Notes: generated from the letters alone by a model not told the origin. A stretch of DNA of 64,000 nt from an uncultured Treponema sp. (GCA_934667505.1 CAKULY010000010.1:1-64000); one strand, 5' to 3'; shown: positions 24,389 to 33,488, numbered from the stretch's first letter. Numbers and translations are program-made.

Positions 24389-25276
24389 ATGCAAAAACTT
24401 TCAACTTCCTGGATGAAGCAGCCTCCTTTAAAAATACCATTAATCAGAATGTTTTTGGTGTGCGCGGGAGCATTTTTAATGGCTTTGAATATCAAGATGT
24501 TTACAAAAACCGGCAATATTCTTCCAGGAGGTTTTACAGGGCTTTCTCTTTTAATTCAGGAACTTGTTTTAAAGTTTTTTCATAAGCAGATTCCATTTTC
24601 GCCAATAAGTTATGCGTTGAATTTAGTACCTGTTGTTCTAAGTTTTATATTTATTGGGAAAAGATACACAATTTATTCGTGCATTATGATTGTTCTTTCT
24701 GGAATTTTTACCGATTTTATTCCAGTAATTCACGTTACAGACAATATTCTTATGGCTGCTATTTTCGGCGGTCTTTTAAATGCCTTCGCAATATTTTTAT
24801 GCTTGATTTCTGGAGCAACTAGCGGAGGCACTGATTTTATTGCAATTTTTATTTCCGAAAAAACGGGCCGCGATTCCTGGAACTATATTTTGATTTTTAA
24901 CATGGTTGTTCTTTTATCGGCAGGACTTATTTTTACTTTTGAGCAAGCATTGTATTCAATAATTTTTCAGTTCACTTCAACTATAGCGCTTCAAACTCTT
25001 TATGGCAGATACCAGCGGGTTACGATTTTCATTGTTACAGAAAATCCAGAGCTTTGCTATAAAATCATAAAAGATGAGACAAATCACGATGCGACACAGT
25101 TGCAAGGAATCGGCTGTTTTAAAAAAACGTGCAAAACTGTGCTTTATTCTGTTATTTCAAAGGATGAATCAAATAAAGTCATTGCAAAACTAAAAAAGGA
25201 AGATCCTACATCCTTTATAAATGTTATAAAATCGGAAAACATAGTTGGAAAATTTTATAGTCCGCCTAAAGACTAA
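24389..25276 (+). CDS. YitT/DUF161-DUF2179 membrane protein
   Basis: 295 aa: five to six membrane helices in the first 200 residues, with the family signature GNILPGGFTGLSLLIQ (about 47-62) and SGATSGGTDFIAIFIS (about 146-161), then a soluble C-terminal DUF2179 domain (about 205-290, VTIFIVTENPE... FINVIKSENIVGKF). Members are widespread in Firmicutes and spirochaetes; function is not established (transport or sensing has been suggested). It starts 4 nt after metK without a visible Shine-Dalgarno sequence; an internal ATG at 24413 is an alternative start. Confidence 0.85.
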   Translation: MQKLSTSWMKQPPLKIPLIRMFLVCAGAFLMALNIKMFTKTGNILPGGFTGLSLLIQELVLKFFHKQIPFSPISYALNLVPVVLSFIFIGKRYTIYSCIMIVLSGIFTDFIPVIHVTDNILMAAIFGGLLNAFAIFLCLISGATSGGTDFIAIFISEKTGRDSWNYILIFNMVVLLSAGLIFTFEQALYSIIFQFTSTIALQTLYGRYQRVTIFIVTENPELCYKIIKDETNHDATQLQGIGCFKKTCKTVLYSVISKDESNKVIAKLKKEDPTSFINVIKSENIVGKFYSPPKD

Positions 25277-25286
25277 AAGGTAATAA

Positions 25287-25368
25287 AAGATAAGATAAAA
25301 TCAGTCTAAAATGGCGTTTGTTTTTATCTTTAAAAGTTTGCCTTGCGAACTTGCTTACGGGAGTAGAA
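25287..25368 (+). repeat. R4 leader element before nth
   Basis: An A/T stem (AAAGATAA with TTATCTTT, 25287-25331) is followed by the hairpin AAGTTTGC-CTT-GCGAACTT (25334-25352) and TTACGGGAG just before the nth start. The copy at 28105-28187 has the same order: GGCGT-T/C-TGTTTTTATCTT, the AAGTTTGC hairpin, then TTACGGAGG and an ATG. Confidence 0.6.
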
Positions 25369-25998
25369 ATGCGCTTGCTTTCTCAGGAAAAAATAACAGA
25401 GGCAATGGAACGCTTTAAGAAGCAAAATCCCAGTCCAAAGCCTGAATTAGATTTTTATTCTCCATATACACTTTTAGTTGCGGTGGTTTTGAGCGCGCAA
25501 ACGACAGATAAAAGCGTAAACAAAGTGACAAAAGAACTTTTTGCCCTTGCGGATACTCCTCAAAAAATGCTTGCCCTTCCGCAAGAAAAAATTATTGAAA
25601 TAATTCGCCCTATAGGACTTTTTAAAAACAAATCTAAAAATATTCTTTTGCTCAGCCAAGAATTAATAGAAAAATTTGATTCAAAAGTTCCAAATACCCG
25701 CAAAGAACTAATGGAGCTTTCTGGAGTAGGCAGAAAAACTGCGAATGTAGTTTTGAACGTTGGTTTTGGCGAGCCGACTATGCCTGTAGACACCCATCTT
25801 TTGCGAATTTGTCCGAAAATTGGCTTTGCAGAGGGCAAAACTCCAGAAGAAATTGAACAGTCTTTGTGTAAAAGAATTCCTTCTCAATATATGAAAAATG
25901 CGCATCATTGGCTGCTTTTGCACGGAAGATACACTTGCACTGCAAAAAATCCGAAATGTGCGGAATGTATAATAAATGATATTTGCTTACATAATTAG
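25369..25998 (+). CDS. nth: Endonuclease III, DNA glycosylase/AP lyase
   Basis: Base-excision repair of oxidised pyrimidines. 209 aa from the ATG at 25369 (GGGAG upstream; an earlier in-frame ATG lies in the leader element). Motifs: the helix-hairpin-helix LSGVGRKTANVVLN with the catalytic Lys (about 118-131), the catalytic Asp in VDTHLLRI (about 141-148) and the [4Fe-4S] loop C-x6-C-x2-C-x5-C at the C terminus. The last codons and the TAG stop lie inside an R1 element, so the end of the reading frame has been set by the repeat. Confidence 0.95.
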   Translation: MRLLSQEKITEAMERFKKQNPSPKPELDFYSPYTLLVAVVLSAQTTDKSVNKVTKELFALADTPQKMLALPQEKIIEIIRPIGLFKNKSKNILLLSQELIEKFDSKVPNTRKELMELSGVGRKTANVVLNVGFGEPTMPVDTHLLRICPKIGFAEGKTPEEIEQSLCKRIPSQYMKNAHHWLLLHGRYTCTAKNPKCAECIINDICLHN

Positions 25999-26081
25999 TC
26001 CAAACGTCGAGTTTTTAGGAAAATGAATAAAAGCGTAAGCGAATTTACAATATGTAAAAAAACTAGACATGCGGGCTAATT
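25993..26081 (+). repeat. R1 palindromic element, full copy (C2)
   Basis: Left arm AATTAGTCCAAACGTCGAG and right arm CTAGACATGCGGGCTAATT are imperfect inverted repeats around a core with GGAAAATGAATAAAAGCG and GCGAATTTACAA. The nth stop codon TAG is bases 4-6 of the element. It separates nth from mscS, whose ribosome site follows 13 bp after it. Confidence 0.85.
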
Positions 26082-26103
26082 AAGTTTTTATGAGAGGTTT
26101 TTT

Positions 26104-26994
26104 ATGGAAGAAACAGGATCAACTTTAGAACAGGTAGAATCGGCAGCAATTGAAGCTGCGGATGCAACTGTGGGAAAGTTTGCGCAAACCGCCTTTGATT
26201 TTTTTAAAAGGCTTTTTACCTGGAATAATTTGTTCAAAGTTATAGGAATTATTCTAGTTTTAGCTTTGATATGGCTTGTTTTTAAAATAATAAAAAAAGC
26301 CACAAAAAGATTTCTTTCAGAACGGTTAGACAGACATCAAAATGCAATGGCCTTAAAAATTCTAAACTATTTGTATTTTATAGTTTCAGTTCTTTACGTT
26401 TTAAGCGCTTTTGGAATAAAACTAAAAGCGCTTTGGGGAGCTGCAGGAATTGCAGGCGTGGCAGTTGGTTTTGCGGCTCAAACAACCATAAGCAATTTTA
26501 TAAGCGGAATGTTTATAATAAGCGAGCGAACCATGAAGCTAGGCGACTTTATAAGTTGCGCAGGTGTAAGTGGAACTGTGGAATCAGTGGGCTTGCTTTC
26601 TATAAAAATCCGCAACTCTGATGGACAATTGGTAAGGATTCCAAACAGTCAGATTATAAATACAAACTTTCAGAATAATAATTTTTATCCAAATCGCAGA
26701 ATGAGTTTTCAACTTTCTGTAAGTTACGATGCAGACTTACGAAAAGCCATTGAAGTTTTAAAAAATGTTCCGAAAAATTGTCCAACAGTTCTAGAAGAGC
26801 CAGAGCCAGCAGTTTGGTATGACAGCCTAGGCGACAGTGGAGTTAATATGACTTTAGCCTTGTGGTTTGAAACAAAGGACCTTGTTCAAACAAAAAATGA
26901 CGTTTTTATCAATATAATAGAAGAGTTTAACAAGAATGAATTAGAAATTCCTTACAATAGAATTGACATAAATCTAATTTCAGAAAAAAAATAG
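26104..26994 (+). CDS. mscS: Small-conductance mechanosensitive channel (MscS)
   Basis: Membrane tension valve against osmotic downshock. 296 aa with an extra soluble N-terminal stretch (about 1-35), membrane helices at about 40-62 and 80-100, and the pore-lining helix GAAGIAGVAVGFAAQTTISNF region (about 112-132), followed by ISERTMKLGDFI and the beta/alpha cytoplasmic cage (VRIPNSQIINTNFQN, about 178-192). GAGAGG precedes the ATG. It is 6 nt upstream of the HD hydrolase gene. Length and motifs are standard. Confidence 0.92.
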   Translation: MEETGSTLEQVESAAIEAADATVGKFAQTAFDFFKRLFTWNNLFKVIGIILVLALIWLVFKIIKKATKRFLSERLDRHQNAMALKILNYLYFIVSVLYVLSAFGIKLKALWGAAGIAGVAVGFAAQTTISNFISGMFIISERTMKLGDFISCAGVSGTVESVGLLSIKIRNSDGQLVRIPNSQIINTNFQNNNFYPNRRMSFQLSVSYDADLRKAIEVLKNVPKNCPTVLEEPEPAVWYDSLGDSGVNMTLALWFETKDLVQTKNDVFINIIEEFNKNELEIPYNRIDINLISEKK

Positions 26995-27000
26995 AACGCT

Positions 27001-28095
27001 ATGAATTACTTTCAAAATCAAAACTGGGAAGTCGCTCTAAAAAAATATCCTCTTGCAGAAAGCGTAAAAAGTTTTTCGAAGGAATATCATTCTGTTCTAT
27101 GTCCAGATTTTCCGCATTTCTTGGAAAAATATGTTCAGACGCCTGCAATGCAAAGACTTTCTGGAATAGGTCTTTTGTGCGGTACAGATTGGACAAAACT
27201 TTATAAAAACAGATTTTTTTATTCTAGGCTAGAACATAGCATTGGAACGGCCCTTATTGTGTGGAATTTTACAAAAAACAAAACGCAAACGCTTGCTTCT
27301 CTTTTTCATGATATTGCAACGCCTTGCTTTAGCCATGTTTGCGAATTTAGAAAAGGCGATGCGCTTACGCAAACAGATAGCGAGTCAAATACAGAAAAAA
27401 CAATCCGAAACAGCAAGGAAATTCAAAATCTTTTAAAAGAAGATAGTATAAAAACTAAAGATGTTTGCAATTACCACAAATATCCAATTGCGGACAATGA
27501 AATTCCGGGTTTAAGCGCAGACCGGCTTGAATATATGTTTCCAAGCGGAGCGTCTCTTTGCGGAAGTTGGACAATTGAGCAAATAAAGCATGTTTATTCC
27601 CAAATAAAAGTTCTTAAAAACGAAAAACAAGTTGAGGAGCTGGGCTTTGCTTCAAAACAGGCTGCTTTAGAATATACAAAAAAATTTTGCGAAACATCTC
27701 ATTTGCTTCAGCTAAACGAAAATAAACTTGCGCTGCAGCTTCTTGGCGAAGTTTGCACAAAAGCTGTAGAACAGAATTTGCTTTGCGAAGAAGATTTTAT
27801 GAAATTGAGCGAAAAGCAGGTAATTTATATTTTTGAAAATGCAAAAAACAAAGACTTTCAAAAGTTGTTCAAAACATTTAAGAATATGACAAGTGTTTTT
27901 CATACAGAAGAACCTTTGCCTGATTGCTTTTGCGTTAATCTTAAGGTAAAACAAAGATATATAAATCCTTTGGTTGAAATTCAAGAAAACGAAAAACCTG
28001 TTAGAATCTCAGAAGTTTCAAGCGAAGCAAAAAAAATTATTCAGGATTTTCTTGAGTATAAGGACACACCGTTTGGTTGTGTAAAATATGATTAA
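27001..28095 (+). CDS. HD-domain phosphohydrolase, dGTPase-like
   Basis: 364 aa. The metal-binding HD set is present: RLEHSIG (about 80-86), LFHDIATPCFSH (about 101-112) and SADRLEY (about 172-178), the same order as in dGTP triphosphohydrolases and related deoxynucleotidases. The N-terminal MQRLSGIGLLCG also fits. The exact substrate cannot be assigned; many such proteins hydrolyse nucleotides. It begins 6 nt after mscS and probably shares its transcript. A terminator-like stem within the R4 element follows. Confidence 0.75.
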   Translation: MNYFQNQNWEVALKKYPLAESVKSFSKEYHSVLCPDFPHFLEKYVQTPAMQRLSGIGLLCGTDWTKLYKNRFFYSRLEHSIGTALIVWNFTKNKTQTLASLFHDIATPCFSHVCEFRKGDALTQTDSESNTEKTIRNSKEIQNLLKEDSIKTKDVCNYHKYPIADNEIPGLSADRLEYMFPSGASLCGSWTIEQIKHVYSQIKVLKNEKQVEELGFASKQAALEYTKKFCETSHLLQLNENKLALQLLGEVCTKAVEQNLLCEEDFMKLSEKQVIYIFENAKNKDFQKLFKTFKNMTSVFHTEEPLPDCFCVNLKVKQRYINPLVEIQENEKPVRISEVSSEAKKIIQDFLEYKDTPFGCVKYD

Positions 28096-28104
28096 AAGAT
28101 TGAA

Positions 28105-28187
28105 GAGATAAGGCAAAAACGGCGTCTGTTTTTATCTTATCTTTTTATTCACAAGTTTGCGTTGCAAGCTTATTACGGAGGAATAAA
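28105..28187 (+). repeat. R4 leader element before the MetH-activation gene
   Basis: GATAAGGCAAAAAC (28107-28120) with GTTTTTATCTTATC (28128-28141), followed by a T run, is a good terminator for the HD gene. Then come the hairpin AAGTTTGC-GTT-GCAAGCTT (28153-28171) and ATTACGGAGG before the ATG. It matches the leader of nth at 25287-25368 in order and spacing. Confidence 0.65.
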
Positions 28188-28793
28188 ATGGCGCAATTTT
28201 TTATGCTGGAAAATCACCAAGTTTATGCAGATGCTGCAGAAGTCGCAAGGTATTTGGGTTACAAAAAATCAAATCCGCCAGATTCTACTGTTCTTTCAGA
28301 AATAAAAAGCTGCATCTCAGAAATGAAAGAAGTTATTACGCCAAAAGCCGTTTACGAAAAATTCGATTTGACTGTCAGCGAGCAAAATAAAATCAGTTTT
28401 GCAGACCTTTCATTTGTTTCTAGCGACCTTTCGCGCAATCTAAAAGGGTGCAGCCAAGTTATAATTTTTGCCGCAACAATTGGACCCGGTCCAGACGCTC
28501 TTATACGCAAGGCGCAAATTCAAAATCCTGCGAAAGCTGCTGTCTTGCAAGCTACAGGAGCTATGTTTATAGAAAGTTTTGTAGACAATTTGAACGAAAC
28601 GCTTGAACAAGAGGCTATGGACTTTGACCTTTCTGCGCGCCCACGGTTTAGCCCCGGCTATGGAGATGTTCCTCTTGAAATGCAGAAAGATTTTTTCAGG
28701 CTTTTGCCTTGTTCAAAAATTGGGCTTACACTTATGAATTCTTTGATAATGGCGCCAGAAAAGTCGGTGACAGCATTTGTTGGTTTGTGCTAA
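28188..28793 (+). CDS. Stand-alone vitamin B12-dependent methionine synthase activation domain protein
   Basis: 201 aa matching the reactivation domain that is the C-terminal part of MetH: the SAM-binding core RFSPGYGDVPLEMQ (about 149-162) and LMNSLIMAPEKSVTAFVG. In MetH this domain uses SAM to re-methylate oxidised cobalamin. As a separate protein it probably serves a MetH lacking the domain, or another corrinoid protein, encoded elsewhere. GGAGG precedes the ATG. It is followed by pyrE and then a cobalamin-type importer, consistent with a B12 role. Confidence 0.85.
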   Translation: MAQFFMLENHQVYADAAEVARYLGYKKSNPPDSTVLSEIKSCISEMKEVITPKAVYEKFDLTVSEQNKISFADLSFVSSDLSRNLKGCSQVIIFAATIGPGPDALIRKAQIQNPAKAAVLQATGAMFIESFVDNLNETLEQEAMDFDLSARPRFSPGYGDVPLEMQKDFFRLLPCSKIGLTLMNSLIMAPEKSVTAFVGLC

Positions 28794-28802
28794 AATAAGC
28801 GA

Positions 28803-29492
28803 ATGGAACAGTATAAAAAAGAATTCATTAATTTTATGGTTGAATGTCAGGTTTTGAAGTTCGGTTCGTTTGTTCTTAAAAGCGGCCGAAAAAGTCCTTT
28901 TTTTATGAATGCCGGCGCATATATCACAGGAAGCCAGCTAATGCGCTTGGGCGAATATTATGCTCAGGCGATTCATCAGAATTTTGGCGATGATTTTGAC
29001 GTCCTTTTTGGACCGGCCTATAAAGGAATTCCGCTGGCAGTAGCAACCGCAATCGCTTATTCAAAGCTTTATGGCAAAGAAGTAAAATATTGCTCTGACA
29101 GAAAAGAAGAAAAAGACCACGGCGCCGACAAGGGCAGTCTGCTAGGCTACAAAATAAAAGACGGCGACAGAGTTGTTATAATAGAAGACGTTACAACTTC
29201 TGGAAAATCCATTGAAGAAACGTATCCAAAAATAAAAGCGCAGGAAACAAAAGAAGGCGGAATAAAAATTGTTGGCGAAATTGTAAGCCTAGACAGAATG
29301 GAAAAAGCTCCAGGCAGCAAAAAAGCCGCTCTTTCTGTAATTTCAGAAAAATATGGTTTTCCTGCAAAGGCTATAGTTTCTATGGCGGATGTTGTAGAAG
29401 AACTTTACTCAAAAGGAAATAAAACTTTTATAACAGAAGAAATAAAACAGGAACTTGATTCATACTATGCTCAATGGGGAGCAGAAGAATGA
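28803..29492 (+). CDS. pyrE: Orotate phosphoribosyltransferase
   Basis: Converts orotate and PRPP to OMP in pyrimidine synthesis. 229 aa with LKSGRKSPFFMNAG (about 21-34), FGPAYKGIPLAVATA (about 75-89), the catalytic-loop stretch KEEKDHGADKGSLLG and the PRPP-binding motif VVIIEDVTTSGKS (about 121-133). It starts 9 nt after the B12-related gene and overlaps btuF by 4 nt (ATGA), so it sits in the middle of an operon otherwise devoted to cobalamin. Confidence 0.95.
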   Translation: MEQYKKEFINFMVECQVLKFGSFVLKSGRKSPFFMNAGAYITGSQLMRLGEYYAQAIHQNFGDDFDVLFGPAYKGIPLAVATAIAYSKLYGKEVKYCSDRKEEKDHGADKGSLLGYKIKDGDRVVIIEDVTTSGKSIEETYPKIKAQETKEGGIKIVGEIVSLDRMEKAPGSKKAALSVISEKYGFPAKAIVSMADVVEELYSKGNKTFITEEIKQELDSYYAQWGAEE

Positions 29493-30367
29493 TTCTTTTG
29501 AAAAAAACTCGATTTTTAGCCATTGCCGCAGTTTTTGCTATCACAATTTTTTGCGCCTGTACAAACAAAAAAGAAGTTAAACCGATTGAACAAAATACTC
29601 CGCAAAGAATAATTTCGCTTTCGCCAGCGCAGACTGAAATTCTATGCGCGATAGGAGCATTTAACCAGCTGGTTGCAAGAAGCCAGTTTTGCGACTATCC
29701 GCCGCAAGTGCTAGAACTGCCAGTCGCTGGTGGATTTGATGGAAAGACCATAAGTTTAGAAACGCTGCTTCTGTATGAACCTGATTTAGTTCTTCTTTCA
29801 AAAGGTATGCATGATTTCCTTTTAGAACCATTAAAAAGCCGTGGAATAAAAACGTTTGTTTCGCAGGCAGATTCTGTAAATTCGATTTTAAATGAAATAA
29901 ATAAAATTGCAGATTTAACAGGACACAAAGAGCAAGGAAAAATTCTTTCTAGCCAGATTAAGGAAGGTCTTTTGCAAGTTATGCAAAGAACATCTGAAAG
30001 AGGCGCAGAACCGATTTCAGTTTATTGGGAAGTTTATGATTCGCCTTACATGAGCATTGGAAATCAGTCTTTTATAAATGAGCTTATAACAATTGCTGGC
30101 GGAACAAATATTTTTTCAGCAATAAATCAGCCGTATCCAATTGTGAGCGAGGAAGCCATAATTCAAAGCAATCCGCAGGTAATAATAGTTGCAAAAACGC
30201 CAGAAAATAATATAAGTTCAATTGAAAGTCGGTCAGGATGGAAAAATATAAGCGCGGTAAAAAATAAAAGAATTTATGCGCTTGACCAGGATTTGATTAG
30301 TCGTCCAGGACCTAGAATTGTACAGGCTGCCGAACAAATTTCAGACGTTCTTTACAAAGATGAATAA
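29489..30367 (+). CDS. btuF: BtuF-like cobalamin-binding lipoprotein
   Basis: Solute-binding component of an ABC importer. 292 aa from the ATG overlapping the pyrE stop; the signal sequence ends IFCAC, giving a lipidated Cys. RIISLSPAQTEILCAIGA and the SQFCDYPPQV stretch (the DYPP of BtuF) point to cobalamin rather than iron-siderophore. The closing LISRPGPRIVQAAEQI is typical. The cobalamin assignment is supported by the adjacent MetH-activation gene; other corrinoids or haem remain possible. Confidence 0.8.
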   Translation: MILLKKTRFLAIAAVFAITIFCACTNKKEVKPIEQNTPQRIISLSPAQTEILCAIGAFNQLVARSQFCDYPPQVLELPVAGGFDGKTISLETLLLYEPDLVLLSKGMHDFLLEPLKSRGIKTFVSQADSVNSILNEINKIADLTGHKEQGKILSSQIKEGLLQVMQRTSERGAEPISVYWEVYDSPYMSIGNQSFINELITIAGGTNIFSAINQPYPIVSEEAIIQSNPQVIIVAKTPENNISSIESRSGWKNISAVKNKRIYALDQDLISRPGPRIVQAAEQISDVLYKDE

Positions 30368-31370
30368 AAACAAAGGTTTTACAATACATATATTTCTCGC
30401 CTTTTTTGTGCTAATAATCTGCTTTGCTCTTTCCTTGTTATTTGGAGCACAAAAAATTTCTACAGAAAATGCCAAGCTTTTAATTTCCCTAAGACTTCCC
30501 AGAGCAATCCTTGCCACATTAAGCGGTATTTTGCTTGCAGGCAGTGGAGTTTGCTTTCAAATGTACTTTAGGAATCCCCTTGCAGAGCCGGGAATCATAG
30601 GCATATCTTCAGGGGCAACGCTTGGGGCTGTGATTGCGCAATCCTTTGGAGTGAATTTAATTATTTTTAAAACAATTTCTCCTATAAATATAGCCGCTTT
30701 CTTTGCAGCAATTTTGTCTGGGCTTTTAGTAACTTTTTTGGCATCAAAAGAAAAAAAAGGCAGTGCTGCTGTAATCCTTTTATGCGGAACTGCGCTTGGC
30801 ACCTTTTACTCTTCTATTTCTTCTATAATATTATTAACCAAAACAAGGGAGCTGCACGGAATTTATTCTTGGATTTTAGGAAGCTTTAACGGACGCGGCT
30901 GGACGGAACTAAAATTTATAATTTTTCCATCCGCTTTTTCCATGATTTTATTTTTTCTTTGTGCAAACAAACTAAGTCTTATGGCAGGCGGTGAAAATTC
31001 TGCCCGCTCATTAGGATTAAATACGTCAAATCTAAAGCTTGAAATTTTAATTGCTGTAAGTTTTGCTGTTTCAAGTTCGGTTTGCGCAGGCGGAACCATA
31101 AACTTTGTTGGTTTAATCGCTCCGCATATCGCTCGCAAAGTTTATAAAACAAAGACTTCAAAGGGAACTTTTTTCATGGCAATTTCTATGCTTTATGGAG
31201 CAATTTTACTTCTTTTAAGCGATATTTTTGCAAGGGTCTTAATCGCTCCTGCGGAGTTTCCTGCGGGGCTTATAACTTCGCTTTTGGGAGCGCCGTTCTT
31301 TATTTCTCTGGTTTTCAGTTCAGATTCAAAAAAGCAAACAAAACAAAGGGAAGAAAATATTGATGAATAA
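30360..31370 (+). CDS. btuC: BtuC/FecCD-family importer permease
   Basis: 336 aa of strongly hydrophobic sequence with the FecCD signatures LRLPRAILATLSGILLAGSG (about 44-63), FRNPLAEPGIIGISSGA (about 72-88) and FVGLIAPHIAR (about 248-258, the contact loop for the ATPase). Forms the membrane channel with BtuF and BtuD. The chosen ATG overlaps the btuF stop by 8 nt; a more upstream start would lie deep inside btuF. Confidence 0.88.
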   Translation: MNKNKGFTIHIFLAFFVLIICFALSLLFGAQKISTENAKLLISLRLPRAILATLSGILLAGSGVCFQMYFRNPLAEPGIIGISSGATLGAVIAQSFGVNLIIFKTISPINIAAFFAAILSGLLVTFLASKEKKGSAAVILLCGTALGTFYSSISSIILLTKTRELHGIYSWILGSFNGRGWTELKFIIFPSAFSMILFFLCANKLSLMAGGENSARSLGLNTSNLKLEILIAVSFAVSSSVCAGGTINFVGLIAPHIARKVYKTKTSKGTFFMAISMLYGAILLLLSDIFARVLIAPAEFPAGLITSLLGAPFFISLVFSSDSKKQTKQREENIDE

Positions 31371-32142
31371 GCAATGCCTTAGGGCTGAAAGAATTTTTAT
31401 TGGCTACGAAGCGCAAAATCTACTTGAAAATGCGGACATTTGCGTTCAAAAAGGGGAATTTGTTTGTTTGTGCGGAAGAAACGGCAGCGGAAAATCAACT
31501 CTTTTAAAAGCTCTTTCCGGAATTGAAAAAAATACTTTAAAAAATGGCAAAATATTTTTGTCAGATTCTGAAGAAACTGACATTTTTTTGTTAAAAAGCA
31601 AAATGCGTGCTAGAAAGATTTCATATATGGAACAAAGCGAAGTTTCTGCTTGGAATCAAAAAGTTTTTGACTTCATACTTAACGGCAGATTTGCCTGGTC
31701 GGAATTTTGTTATACGCAGGAAGATTTTGATATTGCAGAAAATGCGGCAAAAATTCTGAACATAAAAAATCTTTTGTCTAAAGATATATTTTCAATTTCT
31801 GGCGGAGAATTTCAAAAAGTGCGAATAGCTCGTTCTTTAGCACAGAATACAGATTTTTTGCTTTTAGATGAACCTTCTTCCAGTTTAGATGCCTTATACG
31901 AGAACGAGCTTCTTCAACTGCTTTCCGCATTGGCAAAAGAGCATGACAAGGGGATTTTAGTTTCGATTCACAATATAAACAAGGCGGCAAGATTTTCAGA
32001 AAAAATAGCGCTTATTTTAGAAAAAAAGATTATAACGGATTGCGCTAAAAATATTTTTACTGAAAGGAACTTGGAATCAGCATTTGGAAAAGGCTTAAAA
32101 ATATTTACGCATCCAATATTTAATTGTCCTCAGGCTGACTGA
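31363..32142 (+). CDS. btuD: BtuD-type importer ATPase
   Basis: 259 aa with Walker A GRNGSGKST (about 37-45), signature SISGGEFQKVRIARSL (about 143-158), Walker B FLLLDEPSSSLD and a switch His in VSIHN. Powers the BtuC channel. ATG overlaps the btuC stop by 8 nt. Its 3' end overlaps by 13 bp the end of the converging MATE gene. Confidence 0.88.
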   Translation: MNKQCLRAERIFIGYEAQNLLENADICVQKGEFVCLCGRNGSGKSTLLKALSGIEKNTLKNGKIFLSDSEETDIFLLKSKMRARKISYMEQSEVSAWNQKVFDFILNGRFAWSEFCYTQEDFDIAENAAKILNIKNLLSKDIFSISGGEFQKVRIARSLAQNTDFLLLDEPSSSLDALYENELLQLLSALAKEHDKGILVSIHNINKAARFSEKIALILEKKIITDCAKNIFTERNLESAFGKGLKIFTHPIFNCPQAD

Positions 32143-33488
32143 ATTTGGCTTGGCTGCACTTTGCGGAATATGTGAACAAAGTAAACTATTTCTGCTAAAG
32201 CTGTAATTGCCCAAGAAACGCTATATAGCAAAAATAGCGATTCTATAGTTTTGAACATAGCAAAAATGGTAAAAATCCAAATAATCCTAAAAACGCAAGA
32301 ACCCAGGATAACGATTACCGTAGGAACGGAGGTTTTTCCAAGTCCGCGGCTTGCCGCTATTGCGCAGTCCATAAAAGGTGCAATGCAGTATGACAGAGCC
32401 ATGATATGAAGTCTTTGCAAACCGTAAGCAATAGCTTCTGAATCGCTGGTAAAAATCGAAATAACTTGTCTTCCAAAAGCATAAAACAAAAGACCAAGAA
32501 TAGTGGCAGCTCCAAAAGCGTAAGCAAGACTGATAAAGTAAGTTTTTAAAATGCGGTCTTTTTTGCCTGCTCCGTAGTTTTGTCCAATAAAACATGCGCA
32601 AGATGAATAAAATCCGTCTAAAATATTAAAAACCAGGTAATCTGTTTTTTCTGCGGCAGAAATTCCAGAAACCGCAAGCGCGTCAAAACTGTTTACGCCC
32701 ATTTGAATAAACATGTTCGCAAACGCAAAAAACGAACTTTGAAAACCTGCTGGGATTCCTATTTTTAAAAGTTTTCCTGCTTTGTGGACATGAAAAGTTT
32801 GTCCTTTAAACTTTAGCTTTACAAATCCAATGCCTTTTCTTACTGCCCTAAAAATTAGAAATGCTGAAACGCACTGAGAAATCGTGCTGGCAATGGCAAC
32901 GCCAGCGACGCTCATTTCAAAATATATTACAAAGACAAGGTCTAGAATTACATTTATAATGCCTGCAATTGCAAGGTACCAAAACGGTCTTTTTGTATCG
33001 CCTGCGGAACGTAAAACTGCATTTCCAAAGTTGTAAATTGCAGTTGCTGGCAGACCCAGCATATAGATTGTGAAATAGACTTTGCAGCCGAAGATAAGTT
33101 CATCTTTTGTGCGCAAAAGTTTTAAAATCGGTTCCGCAAGCAGAACAGCAATCAACATTAGAACAAAACCGCTGACAAGGCAAACAATAAATGCTGTAAA
33201 AAGGAAGTCTTCTGTTTCTTTTTTATTTTTTGCGCCAATGTAATATGCAACAATTACGTTCACTGCAGAAGCAATTCCTACAATAAAGCCTACAAAGAAA
33301 AATACAAGTTGAGAGGCGCTGCCAACCGCGCCTAAAGCAAGAGCTCCAGAATATCTGCCGACAACTGCGGCATCTACCAATGTAAAAAGAGATTGCAACA
33401 TATTTGTAGCAATCAAAGGCAGACCAAACACAACAATGTTCTTAAAAAGCGAGCCAGTTGTCATATCTATTTGTCTTGTTTTTGTCAT
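32130..33488 (-). CDS. MATE-family multidrug/organic cation exporter
   Basis: 452 aa, 12 membrane helices, with the MATE starts LFKNIVVFGLPLIATNMLQSLFTLVDAAVVG (about 15-45) and the second-half repeat LLKIGIPAGFQSSFFAFANMFIQ (about 238-260). Exports drugs or metabolites using a Na+ or H+ gradient; the substrate is unknown. It converges on btuD with a 13-bp overlap. Confidence 0.9.
   Translation of the reverse strand: MTKTRQIDMTTGSLFKNIVVFGLPLIATNMLQSLFTLVDAAVVGRYSGALALGAVGSASQLVFFFVGFIVGIASAVNVIVAYYIGAKNKKETEDFLFTAFIVCLVSGFVLMLIAVLLAEPILKLLRTKDELIFGCKVYFTIYMLGLPATAIYNFGNAVLRSAGDTKRPFWYLAIAGIINVILDLVFVIYFEMSVAGVAIASTISQCVSAFLIFRAVRKGIGFVKLKFKGQTFHVHKAGKLLKIGIPAGFQSSFFAFANMFIQMGVNSFDALAVSGISAAEKTDYLVFNILDGFYSSCACFIGQNYGAGKKDRILKTYFISLAYAFGAATILGLLFYAFGRQVISIFTSDSEAIAYGLQRLHIMALSYCIAPFMDCAIAASRGLGKTSVPTVIVILGSCVFRIIWIFTIFAMFKTIESLFLLYSVSWAITALAEIVYFVHIFRKVQPSQIQSA

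Noticed and set aside
28095..28187. Cobalamin riboswitch before the B12-linked operon
   Set aside because: No B12-box-like sequence is visible; the gap is filled by the R4 element.
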